Below are positions 16,593-26,409 of a stretch of 64,000 bases of DNA, one piece after another. The position numbers and the translations under genes were made by a program. Every line of letters begins with the position of its first letter. Position 1 is the first letter of the stretch. Source of the stretch: Parvularcula bermudensis HTCC2503. GTDB lineage: Bacteria; Pseudomonadota; Alphaproteobacteria; Caulobacterales; Parvularculaceae. The stretch spans positions 310,001 to 374,000 of the forward strand of contig NC_014414.1 in NCBI RefSeq assembly GCF_000152825.2, given 5' to 3'. The notes under the pieces were generated by a model. The model was not told where the DNA came from. It ran no database searches and worked only from the letters and a program-made list of their open reading frames with translations.

Positions 16593-18758
16593 ATGGTTCG
16601 CCGCCATTCGTCGCTGATGCTCTCCTCCCTTTTGGTTCTCGCCGCCTGTGGGGGGGAAAGCTCCCAAGAGCCGCAAGTGCCAATAGCGACGGATGAGGCC
16701 TTATCCATGACGCCCGAGGGGACCTCGGCCCCCGATATGGTCACCCCGTCCGCGGGCCAGCCTGACGGCCCCGAGTTGGGCGCGTGGGGCATCGACCTGA
16801 CAGCGATGGATGTGAGCGTCGATCCCGGCGACGACTTCTTTCGCTACGTCAATGGCAGCTGGCTCGAAGGGTTCGAAATTCCTGCCGAATTTTCTAATTA
16901 CGGCGCCTTTACGGTCCTGTTCGAACGGTCCGAGGCGCGGGTGCGCGATATCATTGAAAGCGCGGCTGCCACCGAGAGCGAAGCCGGATCGATCAGTCAA
17001 AAGATCGGCGATTACTTCGCAAGCTTCGTCGATCGCGACGGCATCGACGCCAAAGGTCTGGCCCCCATTGCGGGCCAAATCGAAACCTATGCCGCGTTAG
17101 AAGACCACGCCGACATCGCCGCTGCCTTCGCGGATATCGATGCCGGCAGCAATTCTCCCTTCGTCTTCTATGTGGATGTCGATAATAAGCAACCTGATCG
17201 ATATATCGTCTATCTCACCCAATCGGGGTTAGGCCTTCCCAACAAGGACTATTACGTCAAGGACGAATTTGCCGAGCAACGCGAAGCCTATCAGGACTTC
17301 CTGGTGCAAATGGTCGCCACTGCTGACCGGGCCCTTGCAGAGAACGGCCTCGGTGTAACCGTGACGGAGGGCGACGTCGCCGACCGTGCGGCCGCCGTTT
17401 ATGCCCTTGAGGAGAAGCTGGCCGACGCCCATTGGGACCCCGCCAAACGGCGGAACGCCGATCTTACCTACAACCTCTACACCCTCGCCGAGCTCGGCGA
17501 CTACGCCCCGGGCTTTCCGTGGTCGGACAGCTTTGACATTGCGGGGATAGGCCAGCAAGACGAATTTGTTGTGCGAGAAAACGATGCCATCAAGGCCTCA
17601 GCCGCGATCTTCGCCGACACCCCTGTGGCCGTCTGGGCGGATTATCTCGCCGTACACGCCCTGATCGAGAATGCTGATGTTCTGCCCTCGGACGTCGACG
17701 CGCAAGTCTTCGATTTCTACGGTCGCACGCTGTCCGGAACGCCCGAACAGCGGGCCCGATGGAAGCGAGGGGTGCAAGCAGTGAACGGCGCGATGGGTGA
17801 AGCGGTAGGACAGATCTATGTCGAGCGCTATTTTCCCCCTGAGTCCAAAGCGCAGATGCAGCAGCTCGTCGAAAATCTGAAGACCGCCTTTTCACAGCGC
17901 CTCGACGCCCTCGACTGGATGGGCGAGGCCACCAAGGACGAAGCGCGAGCCAAGCTGGCCAGCTTCACAACGAAAATCGGTTATCCCGACAAGTGGACCG
18001 ATTACGAAGCGCTCGAGATCAAGCCGGGGGATGCGTTTGGGAATGCCCGACGGGCACAGCGGTTTGAGTTCGAAGAGATGATCGGCAAGCTCGGTCAGCC
18101 GATCGACAAGACCGAATGGTTCATGACCCCGCAAACGGTCAATGCGTATTATTCCCGGAACCGTAATGAGATCGTCTTTCCTGCCGCCATCCTCCAGGCG
18201 CCGTTTTTCGATCCGCATGCTGATCCTGCGGTCAATTACGGCGGCATCGGCGCTGTGATCGGGCACGAGATCGGCCACGGGTTCGATGATCAGGGCCGCA
18301 AGGCCGATGGCACCGGCCTCCAGCGGGACTGGTGGACCGAAGAGGATGCCGCGCGTTTCGATGCCTTGGCCGAAAAGCTTGGCAAGCAATATGGCGGCTA
18401 TTCCCCCCTCAATGGTCATTTCATCAATGCCGAATTGACCATGGGAGAGAATATCGGCGATTTGGGCGGGGTCACGATGGCCTATGACGCCTACCGATTG
18501 TCACTCAACGGCGAGGAGCCGGAGGTTCTTGACGGCTTCACAGGTGACCAGCGGTTCTTCATGGCGTGGGGACAGGTCTGGAAGCGGAAATATCGCGAGG
18601 ACGAGTTGAAACGTCGCCTGGTGACTGATCCCCATTCGCCCTCCGAATATCGGACCAATGGCGTGGTGCGGAACATGACCCCTTGGTACGAGGCCTTCAC
18701 CGTGACGGAAGAGGATGACCTCTTCCTGCCCGTCGATCAGCGCGTCGAGATCTGGTAA
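16593..18758 (+). CDS. M13 family zinc metallopeptidase, lipoprotein
   Basis: Neprilysin/PepO-type endopeptidase of 721 residues. The lipobox LVLAAC near the N-terminus predicts a lipid-anchored envelope protein. The zinc site is HEIGH (558-562) with ENIGD (619-623), both complete, and the protein ends in Trp as in neprilysin. VNAYYSRNRNEIVFPAAILQ matches the substrate-binding block. ATG 16593 is chosen because AAGGA lies just upstream and a signal peptide follows; the frame stays open further upstream but would run into hisG. It probably degrades peptides in the periplasm. Confidence 0.94.
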   Translation: MVRRHSSLMLSSLLVLAACGGESSQEPQVPIATDEALSMTPEGTSAPDMVTPSAGQPDGPELGAWGIDLTAMDVSVDPGDDFFRYVNGSWLEGFEIPAEFSNYGAFTVLFERSEARVRDIIESAAATESEAGSISQKIGDYFASFVDRDGIDAKGLAPIAGQIETYAALEDHADIAAAFADIDAGSNSPFVFYVDVDNKQPDRYIVYLTQSGLGLPNKDYYVKDEFAEQREAYQDFLVQMVATADRALAENGLGVTVTEGDVADRAAAVYALEEKLADAHWDPAKRRNADLTYNLYTLAELGDYAPGFPWSDSFDIAGIGQQDEFVVRENDAIKASAAIFADTPVAVWADYLAVHALIENADVLPSDVDAQVFDFYGRTLSGTPEQRARWKRGVQAVNGAMGEAVGQIYVERYFPPESKAQMQQLVENLKTAFSQRLDALDWMGEATKDEARAKLASFTTKIGYPDKWTDYEALEIKPGDAFGNARRAQRFEFEEMIGKLGQPIDKTEWFMTPQTVNAYYSRNRNEIVFPAAILQAPFFDPHADPAVNYGGIGAVIGHEIGHGFDDQGRKADGTGLQRDWWTEEDAARFDALAEKLGKQYGGYSPLNGHFINAELTMGENIGDLGGVTMAYDAYRLSLNGEEPEVLDGFTGDQRFFMAWGQVWKRKYREDELKRRLVTDPHSPSEYRTNGVVRNMTPWYEAFTVTEEDDLFLPVDQRVEIW

Positions 18759-18798
18759 CATTGCAGTGCGGTAAGTAACGGCTTTCCCATTACAATTT

Positions 18799-18816
18799 TG
18801 CCCATAGGGCATTTTT
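18799..18816 (+). terminator. Intrinsic terminator after the M13 peptidase
   Basis: TGCCC-ATA-GGGCA hairpin followed directly by TTTTT, 40 bp after the peptidase stop. The stem is short (5 bp) but GC-rich and the T tract is well placed. Confidence 0.6.
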
Positions 18817-18873
18817 GTTGTCGCCGTCGTGACGAAAATTTGCCACCCTCCCCGTGCAGGAGGGTCGGGCATT

Positions 18874-19317
18874 ATGAGTATCTCGGCAGGGATGGTGGTC
18901 GCCATGGCGATGACCGCGGGAACACCGCGTGCAGAATCTGCTCTCGACAATGTCTCGGGGCATTGGTTCACGCCGGACAAAGCCAGCATCATCAAGATCG
19001 AGGACTGCGGCGACGGAACCCCTTGCGGAAAGGTTGTCTGGATCGACACAGACGGCGACCACCTGCGACGCGACCGACACAACGCGGATCCGGGCCTCAA
19101 GGATACGCCCCTTGAGGGAAGGGTCCTGCTGCACGGGTTCGAAGCGAATGGGGAGAGATGGACCAATGGCGCCATCTACAATCCCGAAAACGGACATACC
19201 TACCGCGCTTTACTCGAACGGCTCGACGCGCAACGCCTTGAGGTCAAAGGATGTGTGGGCCCGATCTGCCGCGGCCTCATCTGGACCGCCGCCGATCGCG
19301 CCCTCCTTGGGGAGTGA
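18874..19317 (+). CDS. DUF2147 periplasmic protein
   Basis: Exported protein of 147 residues: a signal peptide with cleavage after about TPRAES, then the DUF2147 barrel-like domain with VSGHWFTPDKASIIKIEDCG, GKVVWIDT and NGAIYNPENGHTYRALL. Four cysteines (DCGDGTPCG; CVGPICRG) could make two disulfides. ATG 18874 is supported by AGGAGGG nine bases upstream. Homologs are uncharacterised small envelope proteins. It ends in front of the repeat copy that separates it from the convergent thiolase. Confidence 0.85.
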   Translation: MSISAGMVVAMAMTAGTPRAESALDNVSGHWFTPDKASIIKIEDCGDGTPCGKVVWIDTDGDHLRRDRHNADPGLKDTPLEGRVLLHGFEANGERWTNGAIYNPENGHTYRALLERLDAQRLEVKGCVGPICRGLIWTAADRALLGE

Positions 19318-19319
19318 GC

Positions 19320-19418
19320 ATTTCGACTGCGAAGGGGAAACGGGTTCGCGTGAAGAAAATGCGCTGAAGCAAAGACTTAAGAGACGTATCCATCACACCG
19401 GTCGATCGATACGTCTCT
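19320..19418. repeat. Dispersed intergenic repeat, copy 2
   Basis: Aligns with 5326-5414: ATTTCGACTGCGAAGGGG against ATTTTGACGCGAAGTGG, then GAAAC, GGTTCGCGT, AAGAAAATGCG, GAGACG and GATCGATACG in the same order, with about five substitutions and one indel in the first 41 bases. In this copy the second half is itself a hairpin: GAGACGTATC (19381-19390) and GATACGTCTC (19409-19418), perfect over 10 bp. It lies between convergent DUF2147 and thiolase genes and probably ends both transcripts. Confidence 0.7.
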
Positions 19419-19430
19419 AGCCGCTGAAGG

Positions 19431-20630
19431 TCAGTAGACCTCGAACAGGCCCGCCGCGCCCTGGCCCCCACCGACACACATGGTGGACACGATGTATTTG
19501 GCGCCGAGGCGTTTGCCGGCCAAGAGCGCGTGCCCGACCATTCGGGCCCCGGACATGCCATAGGGATGGCCCACCGAAATCGCGCCCCCATCGACGTTCA
19601 GGCGATCATTGGGGATCCCGAGTTTATCGCGACAATAGACGACCTGGCACGCAAAGGCCTCGTTCAACTCCCAAAGGCCAATATCGTCGATGCTGAGACC
19701 GTTTTTCTCAAGCAGCTTCGGAATCGCAAAGACGGGTCCGATCCCCATCTCATCGGGGTCCGTGCCGGCAACGGCCATGCCGCGATAGGCCCCCAAGGGC
19801 TCGAGTCCCGCCTGCTCCGCCGCCTTTCGCTCCATCAGGACCACCGCGGCCGCGCCATCCGAAAGCTGGGAGGCGTTCCCCGCGGTGATATAGCTCCCTT
19901 CCTTGACCCGTTGGCCCCCTTTGAACACGGGGGAGAGGCCGTTCAGCCCTTCCAGCGTGGTCTGCGGGCGATTGCCCTCGTCCTTCTCAAGGGTCACCTC
20001 CTGTTGGGAGGTTTCCCCGGTCTCCTTATCCTTGCGGATCATCACGGAGGACATGGGGACGATCTCGTCGTCGAAATATCCGGCCTCCTGGGCCGCGGCC
20101 GTCCGTTGCTGGGATTGATACCCGTATTCGTCCTGCAATTCGCGTTTGATATCGTAACGATCTGACACGATCTCCGCCGTCTCGATCATCGTCATATAGG
20201 TCTGGGGAATATGCTCTAGGAGCCAAGGGTTGGGCATCACCGTGGGCATTTTCGGCCCTTGGTTGGTCGAAATCGACTCAGCGCCCCCCGCGGCACAGAC
20301 ATCCATGTTATCGGCGATGATCTGTTTGGCGGCGGTGGCGATTGCCATCATACCCGATCCGCATTGCCGATCCATGGTCTGGCCCGGGACGCTCATGGGC
20401 AAACCCGCCCTCAGCGCGGCGTTGCGACCAAGATTGAACCCGCCGGTATTGTACTGCATCGCCTCGCCCATCACGACGTCTTCAATACGTTCGGGGTCAA
20501 TTTTGGCGCGGTCCACGGCGTGTTTGAGGGCGTGGCCGGCAAGTTCGGTCGCACCCGTATTATTGAACGCGCCACGATAGGCCTTGCCAATTGGCGTCCG
20601 CGCAAAGGAAACGATTACGGCTTCTCTCAT
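19431..20630 (-). CDS. Acetyl-CoA C-acetyltransferase (thiolase)
   Basis: Thiolase of 399 residues. Cys90 in [13 protein letters not shown] is the acyl-carrying nucleophile; [16 protein letters not shown] has the general-base histidine and [10 protein letters not shown] the second cysteine. It may work in fatty acid degradation or in acetoacetyl-CoA synthesis. The FadA/FadI-type N-terminus ([19 protein letters not shown]) slightly favours degradation. No beta-oxidation partner genes are adjacent. Confidence 0.94.
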   Translation of the reverse strand: MREAVIVSFARTPIGKAYRGAFNNTGATELAGHALKHAVDRAKIDPERIEDVVMGEAMQYNTGGFNLGRNAALRAGLPMSVPGQTMDRQCGSGMMAIATAAKQIIADNMDVCAAGGAESISTNQGPKMPTVMPNPWLLEHIPQTYMTMIETAEIVSDRYDIKRELQDEYGYQSQQRTAAAQEAGYFDDEIVPMSSVMIRKDKETGETSQQEVTLEKDEGNRPQTTLEGLNGLSPVFKGGQRVKEGSYITAGNASQLSDGAAAVVLMERKAAEQAGLEPLGAYRGMAVAGTDPDEMGIGPVFAIPKLLEKNGLSIDDIGLWELNEAFACQVVYCRDKLGIPNDRLNVDGGAISVGHPYGMSGARMVGHALLAGKRLGAKYIVSTMCVGGGQGAAGLFEVY

Positions 20631-20752
20631 AGGTCACTCCTGTCTGCCCGCCTCTGATGAGGCCTTAAGATAGGAGTCGCGCCTAGCGAACTATGGACAA
20701 CAATGTCACGGGGTGTCGAGAAATTGACCTGCCGAAAGGCAATGATGGAACC

Positions 20753-21301
20753 TTAGGACGGGGAATTCTCGCGATCGCCAAAGGCCTGCTGCAAGGCGGC
20801 GAGACGGGTCTGGGCATCCCCCGCATGGCTGTCCCGGCCGGCCGCATCGTCAAAGAGGTCGTGGTCGAGGCGCCGAATGCGGGTGTAGAGGGTATCGGTC
20901 TCCGCAATCAGCTCAAGCAATTCTTCGGGCAGCACATCCACATCCGTCGCGGACTTGCCGCCAGGCTCGGCGGGACCGACGCGATATTTCTCGTCCGCGG
21001 CCTCATCTTCGGACATTTCGCCGTCGCGAACCGCCCGAAGGACGAGAAGCCAGGAGGCGATTTGCATCAGCCGGGTCGTCAACCGCATCGAGACCCCAGC
21101 ATATGTCATCTGTGCCTCTCGGCTGAGTTCCCGCGCCGCGGCCCGACCGGTATTGTCGAGATAGCCGGCGGTCTCCTCAACCAGTTCCATGCCTTGGGCG
21201 AAGAGATTGGTGAACACTTTCGATCGCACGAACGGCGCCAAACGCCCCTCCCCCGCCTCTTGGGTTGCGCGGTCCGCGCCGATCACTGTCATCATTCTCA
21301 T
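20753..21301 (-). CDS. rcdA: RcdA / DUF1465 family protein, CtrA-degradation adaptor
   Basis: A 182-residue helical protein of the family that contains Caulobacter RcdA, which helps deliver CtrA and other substrates to ClpXP. Family blocks are KVFTNLFAQGMELVEETAGY, GVSMRLTTRLMQIASWLL and RAVRDGEMS, with a variable acidic tail. ATG 21301 is preceded by GATGGGGATTG; two further ATG codons follow within 9 bases. Its presence, with CcrM and TrcR in the same window, supports a Caulobacter-type cell-cycle circuit. Confidence 0.82.
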   Translation of the reverse strand: MRMMTVIGADRATQEAGEGRLAPFVRSKVFTNLFAQGMELVEETAGYLDNTGRAAARELSREAQMTYAGVSMRLTTRLMQIASWLLVLRAVRDGEMSEDEAADEKYRVGPAEPGGKSATDVDVLPEELLELIAETDTLYTRIRRLDHDLFDDAAGRDSHAGDAQTRLAALQQAFGDRENSPS

Positions 21302-21440
21302 CAATCCCCATCGGCTGCCACGGAAATAACAGCATAAACATGGCTGGCGAACCAGTACACCGCCTAAAATACCTTGGCTTGGACGAGCAACGCCCATGCC
21401 ACGCGTTAGGGAATTTAACCGCGTTCGTGAAAACGCAGCT

Positions 21441-22460
21441 TTAGGGAGATAGAGCGGCAGATCGCTCGCCTGAGGCTACATTCACGAGATAAGAAAGCTC
21501 ACTATCCCTCGGAGGGACAAAACCAATCTCAAACAGGCGGCCGCCGGGGCTCGTCTCGCCGAGATTGACGAAGGGCTCAACCACTCGTCTGACCGCACTC
21601 TCCTCACCCAGATGAGCTTCGGCGGTGTAGAGATAAAAATCCTGGGTCAGTGGGTACGTTCGATCGGCAATGGTCGAGGTCGTGGGATGGACACCATTGA
21701 GCGGCAGGATGGCAAGCTCATCCGTGCCGATAAGCGATGACCAACCGAACAGCGCCAATCCATGGGGCAGATGGCGCAACACCCCAGCGACCGCGCCCTC
21801 GTCGTCGCCGGCCACAACCCAATGCTGGTCGTTCCGCACCTTGACCGCCCGGTCGAAAATCTGCGGGGCCTTGACCTCAAGCGTCGCAAGGCAAGGAAAG
21901 CTCCGCGCGCCGTCCCTCAGGGCCAAATCGACGAAGTCATTGAAGCGATCCGTGCCCTGGGCGGGGCCGATCATCAGGATGGGGCGCGCCGGAAGCGAGG
22001 AACGAACCGCAGACCACGAGGTCCGATTGTTGGTCAGTAAAGTGCAATCTTGATCCGATAGGGGCGTCCGCGCGCCCAACGCCAAGAACAAATCCCGCGT
22101 CGTTAATTCGAGCGGAGACGTCGAGGCATTCTGGGCCAAGACGAGGCCGTATCGGGCCACCTTGATCTCTCGCAGCCAGTCAAAGCCATGGACGCGGCAC
22201 CGGTCCAACGTCTCCGCCGTCACCCGATGGGAGGACAGCACAACGGTCGGTACGGATGCCTTTTCACATAACTGCCGCAGCCCCCTGGTGGACCCGCGTT
22301 GATTGAGGGTCACGAGGATGTCGTCATGCAGGATTTTCTGGACCACCTCAGCGAAGGGGGTCACCGAGGTGGCACCAGCAATCTCGACCCGTTCGAGCCC
22401 GGCCCCGAACCCGGCGGTCAGCGTCAGCGCCGCCAAACAAATCACCACGCGCTTGATCAT
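21441..22460 (-). CDS. PstS-like periplasmic binding protein coupled to a hybrid kinase
   Basis: A 339-residue exported protein with signal peptide MIKRVVICLAALTLTAGFGA. The start of the mature part, VEIAGATSVTPFAEVVQKIL, and QRGSTRGLRQLC and AQGTDRFNDFVDLAL resemble PstS-type phosphate-binding proteins, although the loops differ and ligand preference is unproven. Its ATG overlaps the stop of the upstream hybrid kinase by four bases. No permease (PstC/PstA) or ATPase gene is next to it, so a sensory role, reporting ligand to the kinase, is more likely than transport. Confidence 0.8.
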   Translation of the reverse strand: MIKRVVICLAALTLTAGFGAGLERVEIAGATSVTPFAEVVQKILHDDILVTLNQRGSTRGLRQLCEKASVPTVVLSSHRVTAETLDRCRVHGFDWLREIKVARYGLVLAQNASTSPLELTTRDLFLALGARTPLSDQDCTLLTNNRTSWSAVRSSLPARPILMIGPAQGTDRFNDFVDLALRDGARSFPCLATLEVKAPQIFDRAVKVRNDQHWVVAGDDEGAVAGVLRHLPHGLALFGWSSLIGTDELAILPLNGVHPTTSTIADRTYPLTQDFYLYTAEAHLGEESAVRRVVEPFVNLGETSPGGRLFEIGFVPPRDSELSYLVNVASGERSAALSP

Positions 22461-24328
22461 GCGGAGATGGCCTCATCCACAGGCGCCTTCGTCCATTTAT
22501 CCAGGCATTTCACGATCATATCGCGGCGAACCGGCTTATTGAGGATGTCGTCGAGCCCGGCGCGGCGGATCTCGTCCCACTCAGCCGTGCCCATATGAGC
22601 GGTGAGCGCCACGATCGGCGTTTGCGCATTGGGCCCGTCGGAGGCCCTGATCATCTTCGTTGCCGTCATCCCGTCCATCACCGGCATTGAGATGTCCATA
22701 AAGATGATATCGAAACGCTCCTTGCTCGCCATATCGACGGCTTGGCGGCCATCGGCCGCAGACTGCGTAGTGGCGCCAAGCGGTTTCACCAACGCCTCGG
22801 CGACCATTCGGTTCGCGAGATTATCATCGACGATCAATATATTCAGGGGGCGTCCGTTATTCTCGTGGATGTTACGGTCGCTCGCCGGATTTGCTGGGGC
22901 CGATTGATGCGGCTCATTACTCACCGGCATCGGAATGTGAACGGCAAAACTCGTCCCAAGACCGATATCGGATTTGACCTCGATCTCGCCTCCCATGGAG
23001 CGGACGATTTCCCGCGCCAGAGCAAGCCCGACCCCAAGGCCCCCATTCCGGGTCAACATCGACCCCTCCGTGGAGAACCGTTCAAAGATCTGCCGCAACC
23101 TCTCCTGCTCGATACCGATGCCGGTATCGACGATCTTCATGTAGATGTCGGCGAGCTTGTCCTTTTCCGCCGAAATGCCGGCGTCGAATTTGACTGATCC
23201 GTTTTCGGTGAATTTCACGGCATTGTCGAGAAGATTGGTCACCACCTGCTCGATACGGCGCGCATCCCCCACCACGCTGAGATCGGCGGGCAGTTTGTTC
23301 TCCACCTGAAAATCGATCCCCTTCGCAAGGGCGGCCGCCCGGGCACGGGCGAGAGGGCCGGCGATGGCCTCGCTTAAGCTGAAGTCACGATGCTCAAGCT
23401 TCAACTTCCCTTCCGACAGGCGGTGCGTGTCGAGAATATTATTGAGGATCGTCAGAAGATGATCCCCCGCCGCGATGATCTGTTCGAGCTCGACCTCGAT
23501 CCCTTTGACCTTCTTGTCACGGATCGCGTCGGTCATGCCGAGGATGGCGTTGAGCGGGGTCTTCAACTCGTGCGAGGCCGCTTGCAGAAAGTCGCCGCGC
23601 GCTCGGTTGGCCTGGGTTGCCGCCTCTTCGGCGTGGCGCGCCGTTGCCTTGGCGCCTTCGAGATTGTCGACCGCCTTTTCGATGGAACTGGCCATCGGTC
23701 GGAAAATGAAAATCGTGACGAGGCACAGCGCCAGACACATTGAGACGAGCGCCCCAACATGCAGCAGTTTCTCGAACCTATTTTGTTGCCGCGCTTTCTC
23801 CTCAAGCACCAGAGCCATGAGATTATGCGTGCGAAGGATCGAATCGGCATCGTCGATAACCGCCACGGCGAGGGCACGTTGCGCATCGGATAGACCGCCC
23901 CCTTGAGCAATGGTTTCTGCGTTTTCGAAAAAGTCGCGAATCCGGCCTTCGAAACTCCCCCGGCCACTGCCGAAAATGTCATCGAGCGGCTCGATATAGC
24001 GGGCGATACGCTCTTTCCCCGCCCCCTTGCCGATCAACGTCTCGTGAACATCCCGCATACGGTCGATTGTGGTGCGCAGGGCCTCCCTCGTGGCGGCGAT
24101 GTCTTCTGCGGCATTGGGGTCGATGAGGTTGGAGGCCAGATTCGCCACGCGCTGCGCTCCGGTTTCCTGCGCGGTCACCAGATTAAACACATGGGCGCGG
24201 TCGGTATCGAGGCTCGCCATGATATAGGACAGCGTGAAATTCGCCACCGCGGCAGCCGTCAACAGCGCGATCGCCAGCAAATAGCGGCGATCAAACGATG
24301 CCCGTAACTGCGTCGACGCCTCAGCCAT
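22457..24328 (-). CDS. Hybrid sensor histidine kinase with C-terminal receiver
   Basis: A 623-residue membrane kinase. Transmembrane helices lie at about 16-38 and 189-209, enclosing a roughly 150-residue, all-helical periplasmic domain reminiscent of TorS/PilJ-type four-helix sensors. Next come a short coiled linker, the H-box ASHELKTPLNAILGM with His253, an ATPase domain with NLLDNAVKFTENGS, DTGIGI and GGLGVGLALARE, and a receiver domain with VDDNLANR and the acceptor Asp in IIFMDISMPVMDG. No His-phosphotransfer domain or separate output regulator is present, so the signal must pass to proteins encoded elsewhere. The next gene, overlapping by four bases, encodes a binding protein. Confidence 0.94.
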   Translation of the reverse strand: MAEASTQLRASFDRRYLLAIALLTAAAVANFTLSYIMASLDTDRAHVFNLVTAQETGAQRVANLASNLIDPNAAEDIAATREALRTTIDRMRDVHETLIGKGAGKERIARYIEPLDDIFGSGRGSFEGRIRDFFENAETIAQGGGLSDAQRALAVAVIDDADSILRTHNLMALVLEEKARQQNRFEKLLHVGALVSMCLALCLVTIFIFRPMASSIEKAVDNLEGAKATARHAEEAATQANRARGDFLQAASHELKTPLNAILGMTDAIRDKKVKGIEVELEQIIAAGDHLLTILNNILDTHRLSEGKLKLEHRDFSLSEAIAGPLARARAAALAKGIDFQVENKLPADLSVVGDARRIEQVVTNLLDNAVKFTENGSVKFDAGISAEKDKLADIYMKIVDTGIGIEQERLRQIFERFSTEGSMLTRNGGLGVGLALAREIVRSMGGEIEVKSDIGLGTSFAVHIPMPVSNEPHQSAPANPASDRNIHENNGRPLNILIVDDNLANRMVAEALVKPLGATTQSAADGRQAVDMASKERFDIIFMDISMPVMDGMTATKMIRASDGPNAQTPIVALTAHMGTAEWDEIRRAGLDDILNKPVRRDMIVKCLDKWTKAPVDEAISA

Positions 24329-24460
24329 TGAATCCTATATGCCCAGATCAGAACTCAATTATTAGCGAAGTGTCGTCATCAACCGGTTAAAATACATCGT
24401 TGTTTACATGATAAGATTTGAATGATTTCGGCATTTTCTCCAAATTTACAAAGGTTTTGA
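24329..24460. promoter_or_regulatory. AT-rich divergent promoter region
   Basis: This 132-bp gap between the hybrid kinase (leftward) and the quinone oxidoreductase (rightward) is much richer in A and T than its surroundings, and it must hold both promoters. It contains one GAATC (a GANTC site for CcrM) near 24330. No further motif was clear. Confidence 0.45.
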
Positions 24461-25444
24461 ATGCGTTGCATTGCGATTACCTCCCCTGGAGGACCTGAGG
24501 CCTTGGTCCCAGCCGATAGACCCGCCCCCCTGCCCGGACCTGGGCAAATTCTGGTCGCGGTCGCCGCCGCCGGGGTCAATCGACCCGATGCCCTTCAGCG
24601 CCAGGGCCTCTATCCCCCGCCAAAGGGGGCAAGCCCCCTGCCCGGCCTCGAAATCGCCGGCACGGTCAGCGGCCATGGAGAAGGGGTCACCTCGCCGCCT
24701 CTCGGCACAAGGGTGATGGCCCTCCTGCCCGGCGGCGGCTACGCCGAGACCGTTGCCGTCGATGCGCGACACATTCTTCCGCTGCCCGATGACCTCTCTT
24801 TCGTCGAGGCCGCGGCGATGCCGGAGACCCTTTTCACCGTCTTCGCGAATTTAATCGAAGCGGGGCAGTTGGTTGAGGGCGCGCGGGTCCTCGTCCATGG
24901 CCTGACCTCCGGCATTGGGACGATGGCGATCCGGCTCGCGACCGCCTATGGAGCGTTTATTTGGGGGACAGCGGGCACCGCCGATCGCTGTCGCGCGGCC
25001 GAAGCCCTTGGGGCCGTTCGCTGCTATGATTATCGACAAGAAGACTGGGCGGCGGCGTTGAGCACCGAACCGCCCATGGACATCGTCCTCGACATGATCG
25101 GCGGCGATTACGTTGCCAAGAATCTCGGCCTGCTGGCGATTGGGGGGCGCCATGTCTCGATTGCGTTTCTCGGCGGCGCAAAAGCTACCATTCCGATCCC
25201 CTTAGTGATGACCCGGCGGCTTCACCTCACCGGGTCGACCCTGCGCAGCCGCTCGGACGAAGAGAAAGCGCGGCTGACAGCCGCGATCGCCCAGCACGTT
25301 CTCCCGATGATCGCCGAGGGGACGGTGCGACCGGTCATCGACAGCGTCTTTCCCCTGGCTGAGGCGGCCGATGCCCATCGTCGCCTCGACGATCACCATA
25401 TCGGTAAAATCGTCTTGAGCGTTGACGGCGCTGCCGCGCCCTAA
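24461..25444 (+). CDS. NAD(P)H-quinone oxidoreductase, PIG3/zinc-less MDR type
   Basis: Medium-chain reductase of 327 residues without the structural zinc cysteines. The N-terminal GroES-like half has AAAGVNRPDALQRQGLYPPP and LPGLEIAGTV; the Rossmann half has HGLTSGIGTMAIRLATAYGA and LDMIGGDYVAKNL. The series matches the PIG3 group, which reduces quinones with NADPH. Diverges from the hybrid kinase and is not part of an obvious operon. Confidence 0.88.
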   Translation: MRCIAITSPGGPEALVPADRPAPLPGPGQILVAVAAAGVNRPDALQRQGLYPPPKGASPLPGLEIAGTVSGHGEGVTSPPLGTRVMALLPGGGYAETVAVDARHILPLPDDLSFVEAAAMPETLFTVFANLIEAGQLVEGARVLVHGLTSGIGTMAIRLATAYGAFIWGTAGTADRCRAAEALGAVRCYDYRQEDWAAALSTEPPMDIVLDMIGGDYVAKNLGLLAIGGRHVSIAFLGGAKATIPIPLVMTRRLHLTGSTLRSRSDEEKARLTAAIAQHVLPMIAEGTVRPVIDSVFPLAEAADAHRRLDDHHIGKIVLSVDGAAAP

Positions 25445-25623
25445 CCCTACCGCTGGGGGGCTGATAAGCTCACTCTTGCCCCCTCGGTGAAGCGGGCCTA
25501 AGGGCGTGAGATAGGTTTCGCGCCTTCTCCCTTACATTGAGGTCGTCGCGGTGCCGGCTCTGACCACGGAGCCAGCTCGCGGCTCCACGTCGATAGGGAA
25601 AGGCGGATAAGGGAGAAAGACTG

Positions 25624-26310
25624 ATGGCTGACAAACCTCTTATGCCCAAAGCGACGGCCGTCTGGCTGATCGACAATACCGGGCTGACATTCGAGCAGAT
25701 TGCCGATTTCTGCGGCCTTCACACCCTTGAGGTGAAAGGGATCGCCGATGGAGACGTGGCGTCCGGTGTGCGCGGGATCGATCCGATTACCCAGCACCAA
25801 CTGACCCGCGAAGAAATCGAAAAGGCCGAAGCGGACGAAGACTATCGGATGAAGCTGTCCAAGCCCAAAACCATCGTCGCTCCGCCAAAGAAGAAAGCCC
25901 CCCGCTACACCCCGCTGTCTCGTCGGCAGGAGCGGCCAAATGCGATCGCCTGGATTGTGCGCCACCATCCTGAGGTGCCGGACGCCCAGATCGTGAAATT
26001 GCTCGGCACCACCAAGACGACGATTCAAGCGATCCGCAACAAGACGCATTGGAACTCAAGCAATCTCGAACCCCAGGACCCTGTGGCCCTCGGCCTGTGT
26101 TCGCAGTTCGACCTCGACATGGCGGTCAGCAAAGCCGCCGAGAAACGAGCCGCCATGCAGGAGGCAGGACGGTTGAGCGAGGGGGATAGCCTTGCCCCCG
26201 CCGCCGAAACCGAACGCGGAGAAGAAGAAGCGCCCGAGGCGCCAGAGGCGGCACCGGATATCGACAAGATCTTCGCAAATTTCAGCGACAAGGACGAGGA
26301 AGACAGCTGA
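25624..26310 (+). CDS. trcR: TrcR / DUF1013 cell-cycle regulator
   Basis: A 228-residue protein of the alphaproteobacterial DUF1013 family, named as a cell-cycle transcriptional regulator. The N-terminal helices MPKATAVWLIDNTGLTFEQI and LTFEQIADFCGLHTLEVKGI look like a degenerate helix-turn-helix, and RRQERPNAIAWIVRHHPEVP and LLGTTKTTIQAIRNKTHWNS form a second. The tail is acidic and low-complexity. GGGAGAAAGACTG before ATG 25624 is a good binding site. The 179 bp upstream hold a GGGGGC/GCCCCC inverted repeat (about 25453-25482) that may end the previous gene. Confidence 0.85.
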   Translation: MADKPLMPKATAVWLIDNTGLTFEQIADFCGLHTLEVKGIADGDVASGVRGIDPITQHQLTREEIEKAEADEDYRMKLSKPKTIVAPPKKKAPRYTPLSRRQERPNAIAWIVRHHPEVPDAQIVKLLGTTKTTIQAIRNKTHWNSSNLEPQDPVALGLCSQFDLDMAVSKAAEKRAAMQEAGRLSEGDSLAPAAETERGEEEAPEAPEAAPDIDKIFANFSDKDEEDS

Positions 26311-26409
26311 TATCCTCCCCCGGGGCACGCTACGGATCTCAACGGGCGACGTAACCCGGCGCCCCCTGCGCCCGAAGAGGTGAGTGTTCACCGCGAAAGG
26401 GATATCACT

